This document shows, piece by piece, positions 1-10,335 of a stretch of 64,000 nt of DNA. The translations under genes and the position numbers were made by a program. The stretch lies in contig JAGMWG010000010.1 of NCBI GenBank assembly GCA_020744225.1, positions 1,364,001 through 1,428,000 of the forward strand. The letters are read 5' to 3'. This DNA is from Paraphoma chrysanthemicola (taxonomy: Eukaryota > Ascomycota > Dothideomycetes > Pleosporales > Phaeosphaeriaceae). The notes beneath the pieces were generated by a model. It had not been told where the DNA came from. It did not search any database and saw nothing but the letters and a program-made list of their open reading frames with translations. Position 1 is the stretch's first letter, and each line of letters starts with the position of its first letter.

Positions 1-1105
1 ACTATGGCGTGAGTGTCGCGGGCTTCGCAAACTCGATCTCAGATATCTCGCACCTGTTTATGGCTCAGGAAGATCGCTGCCACAACTCAAAGAGGAGCTA
101 TTTGCAAAGTCGACAAACCCACCCGTGGGGCCTAGGGACTCAGACACCACTGTCACAGAAGCGCATACCCCACTGGCCCTCACCCGACTATTTATTGGGA
201 ATGTCTTACTACCAAAGTCAATTGACAAAATGTTCGAACGAATAGAGGCACTTGCTCTACAAGTGTTACAGCTCGATATGACCTTTGGCATAAGCAATTT
301 GTTCAAATCATTGGCATCCAGCTTTGCGCAGAAAGAAGTGTCTCTCAAGCACTTGCGCATCAACCGTCTTCCCAAAGCAGAGGCCGAAGAAGTGCTTGAG
401 AGTCTCCTCTTGTTCCTGACATCGTTCTGTGGGTTGGAAACGATTTGGATTCAATGCGACGACTGTAGTAAGATCAGTACTGATGGTATAATAAACCACG
501 GCGAAACCCTGAAAACCCTATTCATCGTCAATGGAGGCGTCCATCGCCAGGATAAGACCAAGTGCATGGTTGCCGAAGATCTACAGCAGATTACAACTGC
601 ATGTCCTGAGCTGCAACAATTATGCCTCAATCTTTACGAAATTGATCCCGACAGGAATGAGGGCGACATACTTGGTCCGCAACCGGGTGTAAGTTTCGTG
701 GCTAATGAGTTCGAGGAGGCGCTACAAGCAGTTGCCAGTATGCCGAAGTTGAAGGTCCTGCGCCTGACAAATCCACCAAATTATCGACAAGCCTACCGCC
801 GACCGGGGGAGCTTTTGCGATGGTTTCCGCGATCGCTGCAGAGTGGCACCGAACGTCTGGCATTTAAAGCTCGGGCAGACGGAGTCATGCAATACTTGAG
901 CGAACACGGTTCAAATGTTCAACTTTTGGCATTTTCCCCAATGGAGAAGCTGAACAAAGCTACGAGCGCTGACAAGCATGGTCATGTCTGGCCCGATTAC
1001 TACTACTATGGCGGAAGATTGACTGATGTAAAAGGCACGGATATTGCAGTGGCGAGACCTCTGGTGGATTGGAAGACGGAGGACCCGAGTGTGACTGTAT
1101 GGTAA
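1..1105 (+). CDS. Partial leucine-rich-repeat-like protein, 5' end outside window
   Basis: The reading frame is open from base 2 to a TAG... stop ending at 1105 and has no stop upstream to the window edge, so the N-terminus lies outside. The first visible residues read LWRECRGLRKLDLRYL, an LRR-like segment, and later stretches (LKHLRINRLP, PELQQLCLNLYEID, MPKLKVLRLTNPP) repeat the same leucine spacing. This resembles the irregular LRR half of fungal F-box/LRR proteins; no F-box is visible, but it would be N-terminal and therefore missing. About 367 residues are visible. The first in-frame codon resembling a start (125, GTG) is not a credible eukaryotic start. Function is inferred only as protein-protein interaction. 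Confidence 0.7.
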   Translation, partial: LWRECRGLRKLDLRYLAPVYGSGRSLPQLKEELFAKSTNPPVGPRDSDTTVTEAHTPLALTRLFIGNVLLPKSIDKMFERIEALALQVLQLDMTFGISNLFKSLASSFAQKEVSLKHLRINRLPKAEAEEVLESLLLFLTSFCGLETIWIQCDDCSKISTDGIINHGETLKTLFIVNGGVHRQDKTKCMVAEDLQQITTACPELQQLCLNLYEIDPDRNEGDILGPQPGVSFVANEFEEALQAVASMPKLKVLRLTNPPNYRQAYRRPGELLRWFPRSLQSGTERLAFKARADGVMQYLSEHGSNVQLLAFSPMEKLNKATSADKHGHVWPDYYYYGGRLTDVKGTDIAVARPLVDWKTEDPSVTVW

Positions 1106-1502
1106 GAGGCATAGTGTGCCGAGGAGACAGTGGGACAAGAAGCGTCTAGGACTTCTAGATCTAAGGCAAGACAAAGATTGCAAAAGCGTCGAGTCCTTTC
1201 CAGCACAGAAAGATATCTCAGTTGTAGGGCGACTCAGGGAGGTAGATGGTAGACTCTAAGATCGCAAGCAGTATAATGCCCCGCAAATGGTGATGCCGCC
1301 GACCCCGCCATATGCAAAATCTTCTTCCGATCATGTCCGGTGCTCCTCTCCCCACACAAGTATCCTAAAGGAACCACACCCTAGTGATTACAACTACAAT
1401 CTTACTAATATATTTCATATAATTTTCAGAATCTCCACAAAACTGCAATCAGGTCGCTTAGCGTACGTTCATCCAGCACCCTCTTCGATCAACAGTCACT
1501 CA
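1106..1502. other. Intergenic, no gene seen
   Basis: Spacer between the LRR-like gene and the tRNA. It contains only short overlapping ORFs without recognisable content, plus an AT-rich patch around 1390-1430. Confidence 0.5.
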
Positions 1503-1589
1503 CATCACCACAGTCAGTTGGTTAGAGCGTGGTGCTAATAGCTTCTGCTAGCAACGCCAAGGTCGCGAGTTCGACCCTCGTAGTGACCA
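1503..1589 (+). tRNA. trnI-AAU: tRNA-Ile (AAT anticodon), with intron; 5' half imperfect
   Basis: The D-loop (agttggtta), anticodon arm (tggtg-ctAATa...a-cgcca), variable loop, T-arm (gcgag-ttcgacc-ctcgt) and 3' acceptor (agtgacc, discriminator A at 1589) match eukaryotic tRNA-Ile(AAU). The anticodon is 1537-1539. A 13-nt insertion at 1541-1553 sits one base 3' of the anticodon, the canonical nuclear tRNA intron site. The 5' half is poor: with normal spacing the acceptor strand 1503-1509 pairs at only four of seven positions with 1582-1588, and the D-stem 1512-1515 pairs at two of four. An upstream heptamer at 1494-1500 pairs six of seven but leaves ten extra bases. The gene may be damaged or unusual. 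Confidence 0.75.
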
Positions 1590-2230
1590 TATTCTTTTTC
1601 ATTTTTGTTCCGGGAGGCTGGTTGTATAGACATGGTGGTTTGGGCGATGGTGCCGACCTTTTTGAGTATGAATGTGGAGGAGCGGGACTTCTAAATGCAA
1701 TGAATTGTCTTTACTGCCGTGGGGAGAATATATTGTACGCCTACGTTATGTACAATATTTTGAAGTTGAATCCTGTGTCGCCGCGGAAGTCGTCTTGAAG
1801 TGCAAAAGTGCATGGTGAATTTCCATGACTGGATGGCACGAGGTCTTGTGCCCTGGGGACAGACAATAAGATCGCATCCGGGTATCAGCTGGGTAGTCTG
1901 AGCGTGCACCGAACGACAAAGACCATCACTTGGCAATACAATTCAATGTTACTTGAAAGTCGATAATCTGACTCACTGTCCTGGACTTTCTACCACTCAC
2001 AGGTCGCAAAGTGTCTAAGCGCCCACTCTCATGCAATAGACGCACCAGTGTGGCGCGCCTAACATCAATTGTTCGAAGTCTCCACATTGAACTCCATTGG
2101 CGCCAACAATGCATAAAGCGCTTGCCGAATAACCCTTACGCTTTCGCCTGTACGCCATGCCTGAACCCCTTGCATACCAAAAGACAGAACTAGACCCCGG
2201 AATCGCCTGACTTTTCAGATCGCCGTAATT
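1590..2230. other. Intergenic, nothing recognised
   Basis: Begins with a T-rich run directly after the tRNA (attctttttcattttt, 1590-1605), compatible with a Pol III terminator. The remainder holds only short unremarkable ORFs up to the stop codon of the minus-strand phosphatase-like gene. Confidence 0.45.
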
Positions 2231-3928
2231 CTACGCCTTCTTTGGCACGACACCGCCTAGCGACACCGATGAGAGCGTGTTCGTCATATCCGAGACCCGC
2301 GCCGCTGGAGTCGGGCGCTTGCCTTTGAGAGTGACCTTGTCTGTCATGTCGCCTCCGCCAGCAGCTTCGTTGGGCCAGTCAAAGTTCCACCGGCCGTCGG
2401 ATTTGAATGGTTGCTTATTGATGAATTTTGAGACATCTGCCTGTTGTCGCAGCATCTCCAGATAGCCCGCGACCTCGCGTAAGACGTCGTCGCCCTCCAT
2501 TTGCTCTGGCGTAGCCTCGAATTCAGGAATCTCTAACAGGTTGTGCGGCTGAGCACTCGCCTTCAGTGCAGAGTCATCAATCAGAACCGTGTTGTGCTGA
2601 CCGAAGCGTTCGCCGGCTTCATATTTCGGATGATGCTGCTGGATCTGATCTCTGCTCCAGATCAGTCTCAAGTTCTTGTACACCTGCACATTCTGGTTGA
2701 AATTGGTCGCAGAGAGCCCAAAGGTGTCGCGAGCCCATGTAGCGACCAGAATCGATCGAAGATCCTTGTCCAGTGACTGCTCTACGAGAGACTTGACGTT
2801 GGCCGGCTTGGCGCTCGACCACACCATGACCTTGAAGTTCTGGAACAAATAACGTAAGAATGGCTTGAGATAGGGCCGCGCGATCATGGTCTTCGCATTC
2901 TTGTTGGGTCTGAACAGGACGGTGCCATTCAAGTCGAGAATGACCAGTAGGTCGCCGGGCGTATCAGCAGCTGACGGCTCGCCAGCTGCTTGGTCGAGGT
3001 ACAGGTCGGTAGGCTGTGGCGCAGGCAGCATGATCTTGTGGTCTCCATATTTGCCCTTCTTGCCAATTTTGGGAGGCGGTGGAGTGCTGTATGCCTTGTC
3101 AATACGCGAATTACACAGTCCAAAGGAATCCACTCGATGGAGGGAGCCATACTCTTGCTGGGAGTCCTCGCCATTGGCTGCAGCTTTTGCTTTAGCCTTG
3201 GACTTTTTGGACTTCTTGGGAGGCTGAGTAGGCGCCCTGTCTGATGTGTTAGCGCTACGGTTCTTCGACTTCAGACCCCTAATAAGGGCATTGAAAGCGT
3301 ACTGTAGCTCGTCATTCGTCGCGCCTTGCGGCCAGTTCGCCTGCTGCATAGCCGCAAAATGCGCCGGGTGTGGGAAGCCGGGCTGCCGCTGCTGTTGATG
3401 GTGCGGATGAGGAAACTGCGGCGGGTAGTGCTGCTGCGGATGCATAGGTGGGGGCCCGTAAGGCGGGAAGGGTGCATGAGGACCTGGAGGTGCGTTGTTA
3501 TGCGCCCAATGGTTGTGGTATGCCCGCGCTTGCTCGTGTGCTTGCGCCTGCTGGTGCGCCTCGTACTCGTTATACGGAGCTTGGTTGTGCGCAAAGAACG
3601 GCGGCGGCGGAGGCGGAGGCGGAAAGTTTGGGTGCCAGGGCGCGCCACGGAAGCCAAATGGAGGCATCATGGGCTGTGGAGGAGGATAATGTTCGTTGCG
3701 GCGGCGGTCCATGGGCATGGGCGGAGCCTCGTTGCGCGCTCCACCCGGCCTGAAGGGAACCGCCTGGGGGTTGAGGTAGTCGTTCATATCGGCGGCTGAG
3801 GGACGGGAGATAGTCTTCTCGGGAGAGATGCTGTCTCGACGACCGACTGCGGTCTTGTCCAGGTTAGTGTCAGAAGTTGCGACTGGGGTGCCGTGGGGAA
3901 TGTACCGAGCTGGCACGACTGCAGACAT
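2231..3928 (-). CDS. FCP1/NIF-type HAD phosphatase-domain protein
   Basis: Single-exon gene of 565 residues. The N-terminal ~230 residues are low complexity, rich in Pro, His and Gln (a run of eight prolines near residue 103, then HQQAQAHEQARAYH). A lysine-rich basic patch (PPKKSKKSKAKAKAAA) follows and may act as a nuclear localisation signal. The FCP1-homology (NIF) domain spans roughly residues 325-475: motif I LLVILDLNGTVLFRP, the conserved MVWSSAKPANV strand, and motif VLIDDSALKA. The family removes phosphate from Ser/Thr of proteins such as the RNA polymerase II CTD, using two aspartates in DxDGT. Here motif I is DLNGT (D332, N334), so the second aspartate is Asn; I believe related fungal proteins share this, but cannot check. 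The nucleophile is retained, so activity is uncertain. Head-to-head with RRP36, 351 bp between start codons. Confidence 0.85.
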   Translation of the reverse strand: MSAVVPARYIPHGTPVATSDTNLDKTAVGRRDSISPEKTISRPSAADMNDYLNPQAVPFRPGGARNEAPPMPMDRRRNEHYPPPQPMMPPFGFRGAPWHPNFPPPPPPPPFFAHNQAPYNEYEAHQQAQAHEQARAYHNHWAHNNAPPGPHAPFPPYGPPPMHPQQHYPPQFPHPHHQQQRQPGFPHPAHFAAMQQANWPQGATNDELQYAFNALIRGLKSKNRSANTSDRAPTQPPKKSKKSKAKAKAAANGEDSQQEYGSLHRVDSFGLCNSRIDKAYSTPPPPKIGKKGKYGDHKIMLPAPQPTDLYLDQAAGEPSAADTPGDLLVILDLNGTVLFRPNKNAKTMIARPYLKPFLRYLFQNFKVMVWSSAKPANVKSLVEQSLDKDLRSILVATWARDTFGLSATNFNQNVQVYKNLRLIWSRDQIQQHHPKYEAGERFGQHNTVLIDDSALKASAQPHNLLEIPEFEATPEQMEGDDVLREVAGYLEMLRQQADVSKFINKQPFKSDGRWNFDWPNEAAGGGDMTDKVTLKGKRPTPAARVSDMTNTLSSVSLGGVVPKKA

Positions 3929-4279
3929 AGGGCAAACGATGTGGCGGTATGCGCTTCGCAGAGAGGCCGGGGATGGACGTGAGGACGTTGGTGAAGTGAG
4001 GAGAAAGGCGCGCGAGCATATGGCAGCCTCAAGTGGTGATGGTGAGGGCGCGCAAACACGTGGCGCAGGTGCCTTAAATTTTTGTCAGCCGCGTCGGTGG
4101 TAGCATTCTTCGGCACCGACGGTTGTGGGGTGCCTCTAGAAAAGTTCAAGGCACAAAACACCACCACCACACCGAGCCAATCTAGACGCTTTGCCCCCAT
4201 TCGCTCGTTCACACGACAATTCCAATTTCGCAGGGGCTCTGCACGTGACAGGAGTCACCTACACGGCGGTCGCGCCAGA
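3929..4279. promoter_or_regulatory. Bidirectional promoter between phosphatase-like gene and RRP36
   Basis: The two start codons face away from each other across 351 bp, so both promoters must share this interval. An AAATTTTT block at 4076-4083 (AAAAATTT on the minus strand) matches the core of the RRPE element found upstream of ribosome-biogenesis genes in ascomycetes, about 200 bp before the RRP36 ATG. No PAC-type GATGAG box was found. Assignment is by position and motif only. Confidence 0.45.
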
Positions 4280-5447
4280 ATGGTTCTCTCCTCCAAGCTT
4301 GATCGCAAGCTGCGCGCGGCGGAAGAAAGCTCGGACGACGAGGAATACTACGAGGTCACCGATCGCTCCTCCTCTGCATCGGTCATAGAGACGGGCACGG
4401 GTGGCGACATAATAAGCTCTGGCGACGAAGATGAGGACGAGGCAGGATCCAAGGATGAGGTCACAGTGAGTTCCGCCCAGCTCTTGCCTCTGCATCGCAG
4501 CACAACTGACGCGTACAAGTCAGATGCCTCTGACGATGGCCAAGTACAAGCACAGATAAGCAAAGTCTCGTTCGGAGCATTGGCCAAAGCACAAGACGCC
4601 CTCTCCAAGGAGCATTCAACGGACCGCAAGCGTAAGCGAGGGGACGACACTTCAAAGTCACAAGAGGACAAGCTCGAGGCATTGAGGGAACGGCTGCGAC
4701 AAATCAAGGCCGAGAAGATGGCGAGCTCGGCAAACACAGCGAAGCCTGGCAAGAAGAGCGATGGCGCCAAGAAGCGCAAGGTCACTGCAGTGGAATCAGA
4801 AGAAGACGAGGAAGAGGACGACAGTGACGCTTCGGGATCCGATGCTGCGCCAAAAGCGCGCTCTAGCAAACACGCCCCTGCAGTGCAATCAAGCAAGCGC
4901 ATGGTGTCGCGTAAGCGCAAGGTAGTCGATGTGAAGAAGCCAGTCTTTCGAGACCCGCGCTTCGACAACATGGGCGGAGTCGCACCAGACGACCACATCC
5001 TCGGCAGTCGATATTCGTTCCTGAATGACTACAGAGCGTCAGAGATTACAGAACTACGAAGCACTATACGCAAGACCAAGAACGAAGCGGAGAAAGATAA
5101 GCTGAAGAAGAAGCTTTTATCGATGGAGTCGCAGCAGAAGACTCGCGAAAACAAGGACAAGCAGCAGGAGATTGTGCGCGAGCACAAGAAGAAGGAAAAG
5201 GAGCTGGTTAAGCAGGGGAAGCAGCCGTTTTTCTTGAAGAAAGGTATGTACCACTGCCATCTTATGGCGACTGTTCCATTGCTGGTTGCTTTCTAACACA
5301 TTCCCAGCCGAACAAAAGAAGCTTGCCCTGATCGACCGCTTCCAGAATATGAAGTCGAAGCAACGCGAGAAGGTCATCGAGCGTCGTCGCAAAAAGGTTA
5401 CCTCGAAAGAGCGCAGAAATATGCCCGCGGAGCGTCGCGGAGCATGA
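4280..5447 (+). CDS. RRP36: rRNA biogenesis protein RRP36
   Basis: Two exons, 4280-5243 and 5308-5447, giving 367 residues. The 64-nt intron has a GTATGT donor, a CTAAC branch box near 5293 and CAG acceptor. Start chosen at MVLSSKLDRKLRAAEE because upstream in-frame sequence is not protein-like. The N-terminal half is acidic and serine-rich (SSDDEEYYE, ESEEDEEEDDSD) with basic clusters. The C-terminal half is the RRP36 domain: DPRFDNMGG, then FLNDYRASEITELR, a long Lys/Glu-rich helix, GKQPFFLKK, and after the intron FQNMKSKQREKVIERRRKK ending in ERRNMPAERRGA. RRP36 is a nucleolar 90S/SSU processome factor needed for early cleavage of pre-rRNA towards 18S rRNA. Both exons are needed to complete the conserved domain, which supports the splice model. 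Confidence 0.95.
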
Positions 5448-6081
5448 TAGTATTTGTGGGCGTATGGTTACGAACCAAGACAGTACCACGGGCAGTATTA
5501 GTGTACTTCAGATACCCAATCTAGCAGCGAACTCGTTAAAAGGACAGTCTTCTCCCAATGTGGCACCCTGCAAACGCTCATTTGAACCCTCTTCTGCGGA
5601 TGCGATCCAGGATCCGTCGAATGCCAATGCAGCCCCAAGCAGCATCCCAACATGGCGTCGACAAATCTTACCTCGTTAAATGACAGCAAGCGCCAGAATC
5701 GCATGGCTGCTGCAGAATCGCATGCACATTGGCGTTCTGATCTCCAAGATCCTTGATGGGCGGGCGAACTAGGCGGGGGTGTGCGACGGGGACAGGGGTT
5801 ACTCCAAGAAAACGAGCCGTCTGCACATGTCCACTTCGTCAACGCTGATGTCATACCTTACACACCTAAGTCCCCAGCCTCTCCTGCCTGCTTTTTTAGA
5901 GCGACACGGCCACATACATTACTTCTCGTTGGATTCCATCTTCTTCTCGTTATTCTTTCGCTGCTTCGATTTTCACGATCGTCGACCGTTTTACCGGGCT
6001 ACCATTTACAGTTCGCTCACGGGTAGTCACACCGCCTAGTCACATTTAGCACCAACGGTCGAACATCACCCGACCAACGTC
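5448..6081. other. Intergenic; 5' leader of BTB gene, nothing else recognised
   Basis: No protein-like ORF. The 5870-6060 stretch is pyrimidine-rich (cttctcgttattctttcgctgcttcg type runs), typical of a fungal core promoter or 5' UTR before the BTB gene. Confidence 0.45.
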
Positions 6082-7124
6082 ATGTCAGGCACACAGGAAA
6101 AGCCGCTCCATGAGTAAGCGCTCTGCTTCGTCTGGGAGGTCTGACATTGCAACTGCAGTGGCAGAACGACAGACATTTTCTTGTTGCACATTGACTTACA
6201 CCTTTTGGCAGGCTCCTCTCCCGCTCTATGGTCGACATCTACGTTGGCACAGAAAATACGCATTGGATTCTGCACGAGAAGCTACTTTGCCACTACTCAC
6301 CCTTCTTCCGACGCATCTTCTACGCCAAGAACAGTAATACTACATCATTTGGTCTCCCAGAAGAGGAAGATGCGCCGTTCAAGACGTTCGTTGGCTGGCT
6401 CTACAGCTCATCGCTCCCTGTACCGCGTGAAGAAGCTGACCTCGGTCTGCTGTTTGACCTCTACTTGATGGCCGAGAAGTTTCAAATCCCCAACCTCATC
6501 GCGGACGTTCTACAGGTTGTGCGCGAATGGTACAAGTACTCAGACAGCTACCCAGGCTTGAGGAGAGTACAGTATGTGTATGCCAATACTGAAGAGGGAA
6601 GCCCGATGCGGCACATGCTCGTGCATACTGTTGCACGCATGATGGTCATCGAGAAGGGCATCCCAGCGCACTGGGACAAAGCACTTCGCAAGAACGGTCA
6701 ACTCGCCGTCGACATCATCAAGGCCATCCAGGACTGGCGTCTCGATGAGGAAGTCGTTCCCGATGCGCGCGATGAGCCGGAAGACGCCGAAGAGCTCGTC
6801 GATGTCGAAGCTGAGACGGAGAAGCTGGACAAGGAGGCAGAGGAAGACATTGAGGCTGGTGTGGTTCCAGAAGAAGAGGGCGAGGGCGAGGAAGCAGACC
6901 ACGAGGACGACAGCGAGGCGACTGTTGTGGACAGCCCGACGAGCGCCAAGCGCAACGAAGAGTCGGAAAAGAAGGCGAACAAGACAACGTCCGATATCAA
7001 GGGCAAGGCTAACGACATGTCGAAAGACTTGCCGAAAGATTTATCCAAAGACTTCAAGAAGTTCAGTCTGCAAGAAGTACCAAATGGTCTCGCTGGCGCG
7101 GATTACGGCACACTTCGCGCATAA
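6082..7124 (+). CDS. BTB/POZ domain protein
   Basis: Two exons, 6082-6113 and 6212-7124, 314 residues. Exon 1 encodes MSGTQEKPLHE; the 98-nt intron has donor GTAAGC and acceptor GCAG and the split GAG codon restores the frame into LLSRSMVDIYVGTENTHW. The BTB fold covers about residues 10-125: VDIYVG, FHKL-like ILHEKLLCHYSPFFRRIF, then FKTFVGWLYSSSLP and LYLMAEKFQIPNL, the usual fungal BTB pattern. BTB domains dimerise and often act as adaptors for cullin-3 ubiquitin ligases; no Kelch or MATH partner is present. The C-terminal ~110 residues are strongly acidic and then Lys/Asp-rich with repeated SKDLPKDLSKDFKKF, predicted disordered. Substrate unknown. Confidence 0.88.
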
Positions 7125-8363
7125 TCGTTTCCGAGGCGTTTGATGCGATGAGGAACGGGACACGTCACATTTGCCTCTAATTTGCATGGTCGCGCGGTTT
7201 TGGAACGCATCTGACAAGTATGCACCGGCGTTCTTGGGCTCTCCTGGTTACAACAAAAGGAATAATGTTTTGATTTTCCTTGCATGTCTTATCAGTTCAC
7301 TATTACCCTGTATATCAGTTCATCGCTACGAAATACATCATCGTTGAGCGCTGTGTTATTCTCCCCCTGCTGTTATCGTTGACTTTCTGTAGTGCTTACT
7401 TCTGGTAAGAGTGGTCGCACAATCTGACTACCTTCGGTGGTCTCATGGCGCACAAACCTCGGCACAAGTAATTGGTCGTGTTGGACAAACGGGTGCTCGC
7501 ATGCTTTGCTTGTGACTGTGCGACGCAGCACGAGCAGAGATTTGATTCTTTGGTAGCGATGCGGAGTAAGAGAGAACCGTAGTACTTTGCAGAAATCTAC
7601 TTGTCATTGCTTGCCTGAAATAACTAGCATGGGGCATTTCTTCACCCTACTACATGCGCATTCGATGTTCCCTTCAAGTAAGTCTTTATACCACCTATCC
7701 AGACACAATCGTAACCTACACAATTCTTGTCGCCCACCATGTCGTGCTTCTCGACGACAAGACTCGACACCACCTCAAGCAGCAGATTCTGCACGCGAGC
7801 TGTCGTGATCCAAGACGACTTCCACTCGGAGTTCTTGACGCGGTGCAAATCATGGTCGCACGAGAAGCGTTTGGAGAGAAGACTCGGATGTCGTGCCTGG
7901 GGATGTGACAGCTTGGAGTGGAGTGGGTGTGTGGCTAGCTTACACGATGCAAGGCATGTATGCTTTGTGTGAGTCTTTTCGTGGACTGGCATGTTTCTGG
8001 AAGAACTCCTACGCTCTGTTACCTTCAGGACCATCCATAACCGACGTCTCACTCCGACGCCTCTCCATCCTCAACGGTCGACGCGCATATGCATATCACC
8101 CATCCGTGCAACTGCGGAAGTAGATCACTTATTGGTACGACAAACGGTCTGAGCAGAACGGGCACGCGCGGCTTGAAACGGTTCTCGCAGCGTGCTTTGG
8201 GAACGTGGGACGACAGATGCGTGGTCCAAACGGGCGTTGGTGTCGTGGAGCGGAGCGGAATAAAGACAGGGGAGGGGTGAGGGTTGCACGGCAGGTAAGA
8301 TGGCGTTGGTTTGAACTTACAGTAGGATGGAGTGGTAAGGTCATTGGGTGTTGTGCATGTGAG

Positions 8364-8447
8364 TTAGTGGTATAGTGTATGAAGTGGCGTCATTCTTAAA
8401 AGTGTAAGTGGATTAGTGGTATAGTGGCGTCGTCGTTGAAAGTGTAA
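8364..8447. repeat. Imperfect tandem duplication (about 49-bp offset)
   Basis: The string ttagtggtatagtg occurs at 8364 and again at 8413. Each copy is followed by a gtggcgtc block and ends with aaagtgtaa; the second copy lacks about 9 bases. No tRNA fold could be completed although ttagtggtatagtgg superficially resembles a D-arm. Confidence 0.6.
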
Positions 8448-10256
8448 ACCCCTCTCTTATAGCAGTCTGCACATATAGCGTCACTTGTCTCGCGACCATC
8501 TCTCTTGTCAATAACTCGCAGAGTTTTCGACTCACATATAGCAGTCAACTCACGAGTGAGCCTACATGTCTATGAGAATTCATTGCCAAGGGCTGCCTAA
8601 GGAGTCCAGACAGCGCAATATCTGGTCCCAGTTCTAAGGACCCGGCAGCGTGCAGAATGCGCCATCGCCAGAAGCAATCAGGAAGGCGCTCAAAATAGAT
8701 CTGCGGTCGATCAGTTGCTGGTTCGGACATTAGTCCCTGGTCCCGGTCGCTCGGTTGGATGCAAGAAGGCTAAGACCCCACATGTTCCATATTGAAGTGG
8801 CCATGGTGTATTGCCGCTCCTGGGAATTGCAATTAACCAGATCTCTGGCGAGCGTCGTATATGAGCCGTACCTGAACATCCTATGGACTAGGTAGCCGGG
8901 AGAATAGAAACGTGTTGAGGTATTGGAAAAAGGCGGTGCGGCGAGTGGAAAGGGTAGACATTGCAGAGGAACGTGCGGTATCCCTCCAATAGGTAGTCGC
9001 GTGGAGGGAGGATGCAAGAAAGCGGGCTAGCTCGTTGATCGATATGATCCAGGGTCTAGGAACGCATGTTTCGAACGACGGATCTCCTCAGCATGCATGG
9101 AGGGTTCAGATGATGGTGTCTGGAGGAAATGAGAAACGAACGAGATGTGCGAGTGGGTTAGATGAAGCAAAGGATTGAGTGCGGCTCGGCAGGCGTGCAG
9201 TCTTTGTCACGACGGACGACCAAGGGTGCAGCATGTCGTCCCGCGTGCATGGCAGACGTGTGTCTGTCCTGTATAGGCAATGTTTGTGGCGACGGAGATG
9301 GACTTCGTTTCAAGGCAGAATGCCCTGTGACCAGCGTGCGTGCTCTTTATAGGTACTGACTCGAGGGTGCGGAGCGGCAATCTATCTCATGCCATGCTGG
9401 GCTATTCTTGCGCGTGTTCGCAGCAGGAGCACGGGAGAAGCTGGGGATGCTGGCATGTGAGAGTCAGACTGCGATCGGTCGGACGCGCTGCCATGTGACA
9501 TGGCTCGCCCGACCGGGTGCAGGCTGCAGACGGCGGCGCGAGGGCAGCCGGGTGAATGTGCAGACGCCGCACATCGCGCCTTCAGCAGAGAGAGTGCCTT
9601 GGGTGGACAGGTGGTGCGCGCTGAAACTGGGCTCCATGAACGACGGTCCCTGTCCAATTACCACGGCAGACAGGCCGCAGACGTGGTGGGCGAGGAGCAG
9701 GGCGAGGGCACAGGGAGCGCGAAAAGGGACGCCTTGCCGGATGCAGCGCCGTCAAGCACCGATGAAACAGGTGGAAACGCTCGTTTAGTGGTCCCCGGCA
9801 GGGCTCAGGCTGGCAGCCGCTGATTGGGCGGCGCGCGAGTATTGGATGCACACGGCGGCGGGCCCAGGGCAGCGTCGCACGCAGCTGAGGGCGAACGGCG
9901 GCGCGGCTGGGCGACGAGCTGGTCAGACAAAGAGCGACGGCGCATGACGGCGCTGAGTGGTGCTGACTGGCGAGCGCTGCGTTGCGCTGTGCAGGCCTCC
10001 CGGCGCAGCATTTGCAGCCCGCGGCGGGGGACGCTGAGCAGCAGCAGGGAGAACGAGCCAGGCCGGCGATGAAACAGTGGTTGGCTGTGGCGCTCTTCTC
10101 GTCGCCCTCGCCAACACGCGCTAGAGAGGCACCGTGTCGGCGGCCCAGGATGCCTGTCTAGTCGCTGGTGTCTGTCCGTCGCGCATCCTGGGCCTGTCTC
10201 CGCCGCCCGTCTGTGCTCGCCAGAAATACTTCGCATCTCTCCGCACCCGCCCCAGG

Positions 10257-10335
10257 CTGTTGCTGTTGTCGCTGCCGCTGCTGCTGCTGTTGTTGCTGTT
10301 GCTGTTGCTCTTGCTACTGCTGCTTCTGCTTGCTC
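10257..10335. repeat. Low-complexity CTG/TTG trinucleotide tract
   Basis: Imperfect (CTG)/(TTG) triplets run for roughly 80 bases upstream of the 10.6-kb gene. The tract lies outside its coding exons and is probably in the 5' UTR or promoter. Confidence 0.7.

Noticed and set aside
4348..4998. 216-codon minus-strand ORF of Ser/Ala/Leu runs
   Set aside because: Antisense shadow of the acidic, serine-rich N-terminus of RRP36.
8364..8447. tRNA-like D-arm strings
   Set aside because: No anticodon arm or T-arm with the TTC consensus follows at the required spacing.
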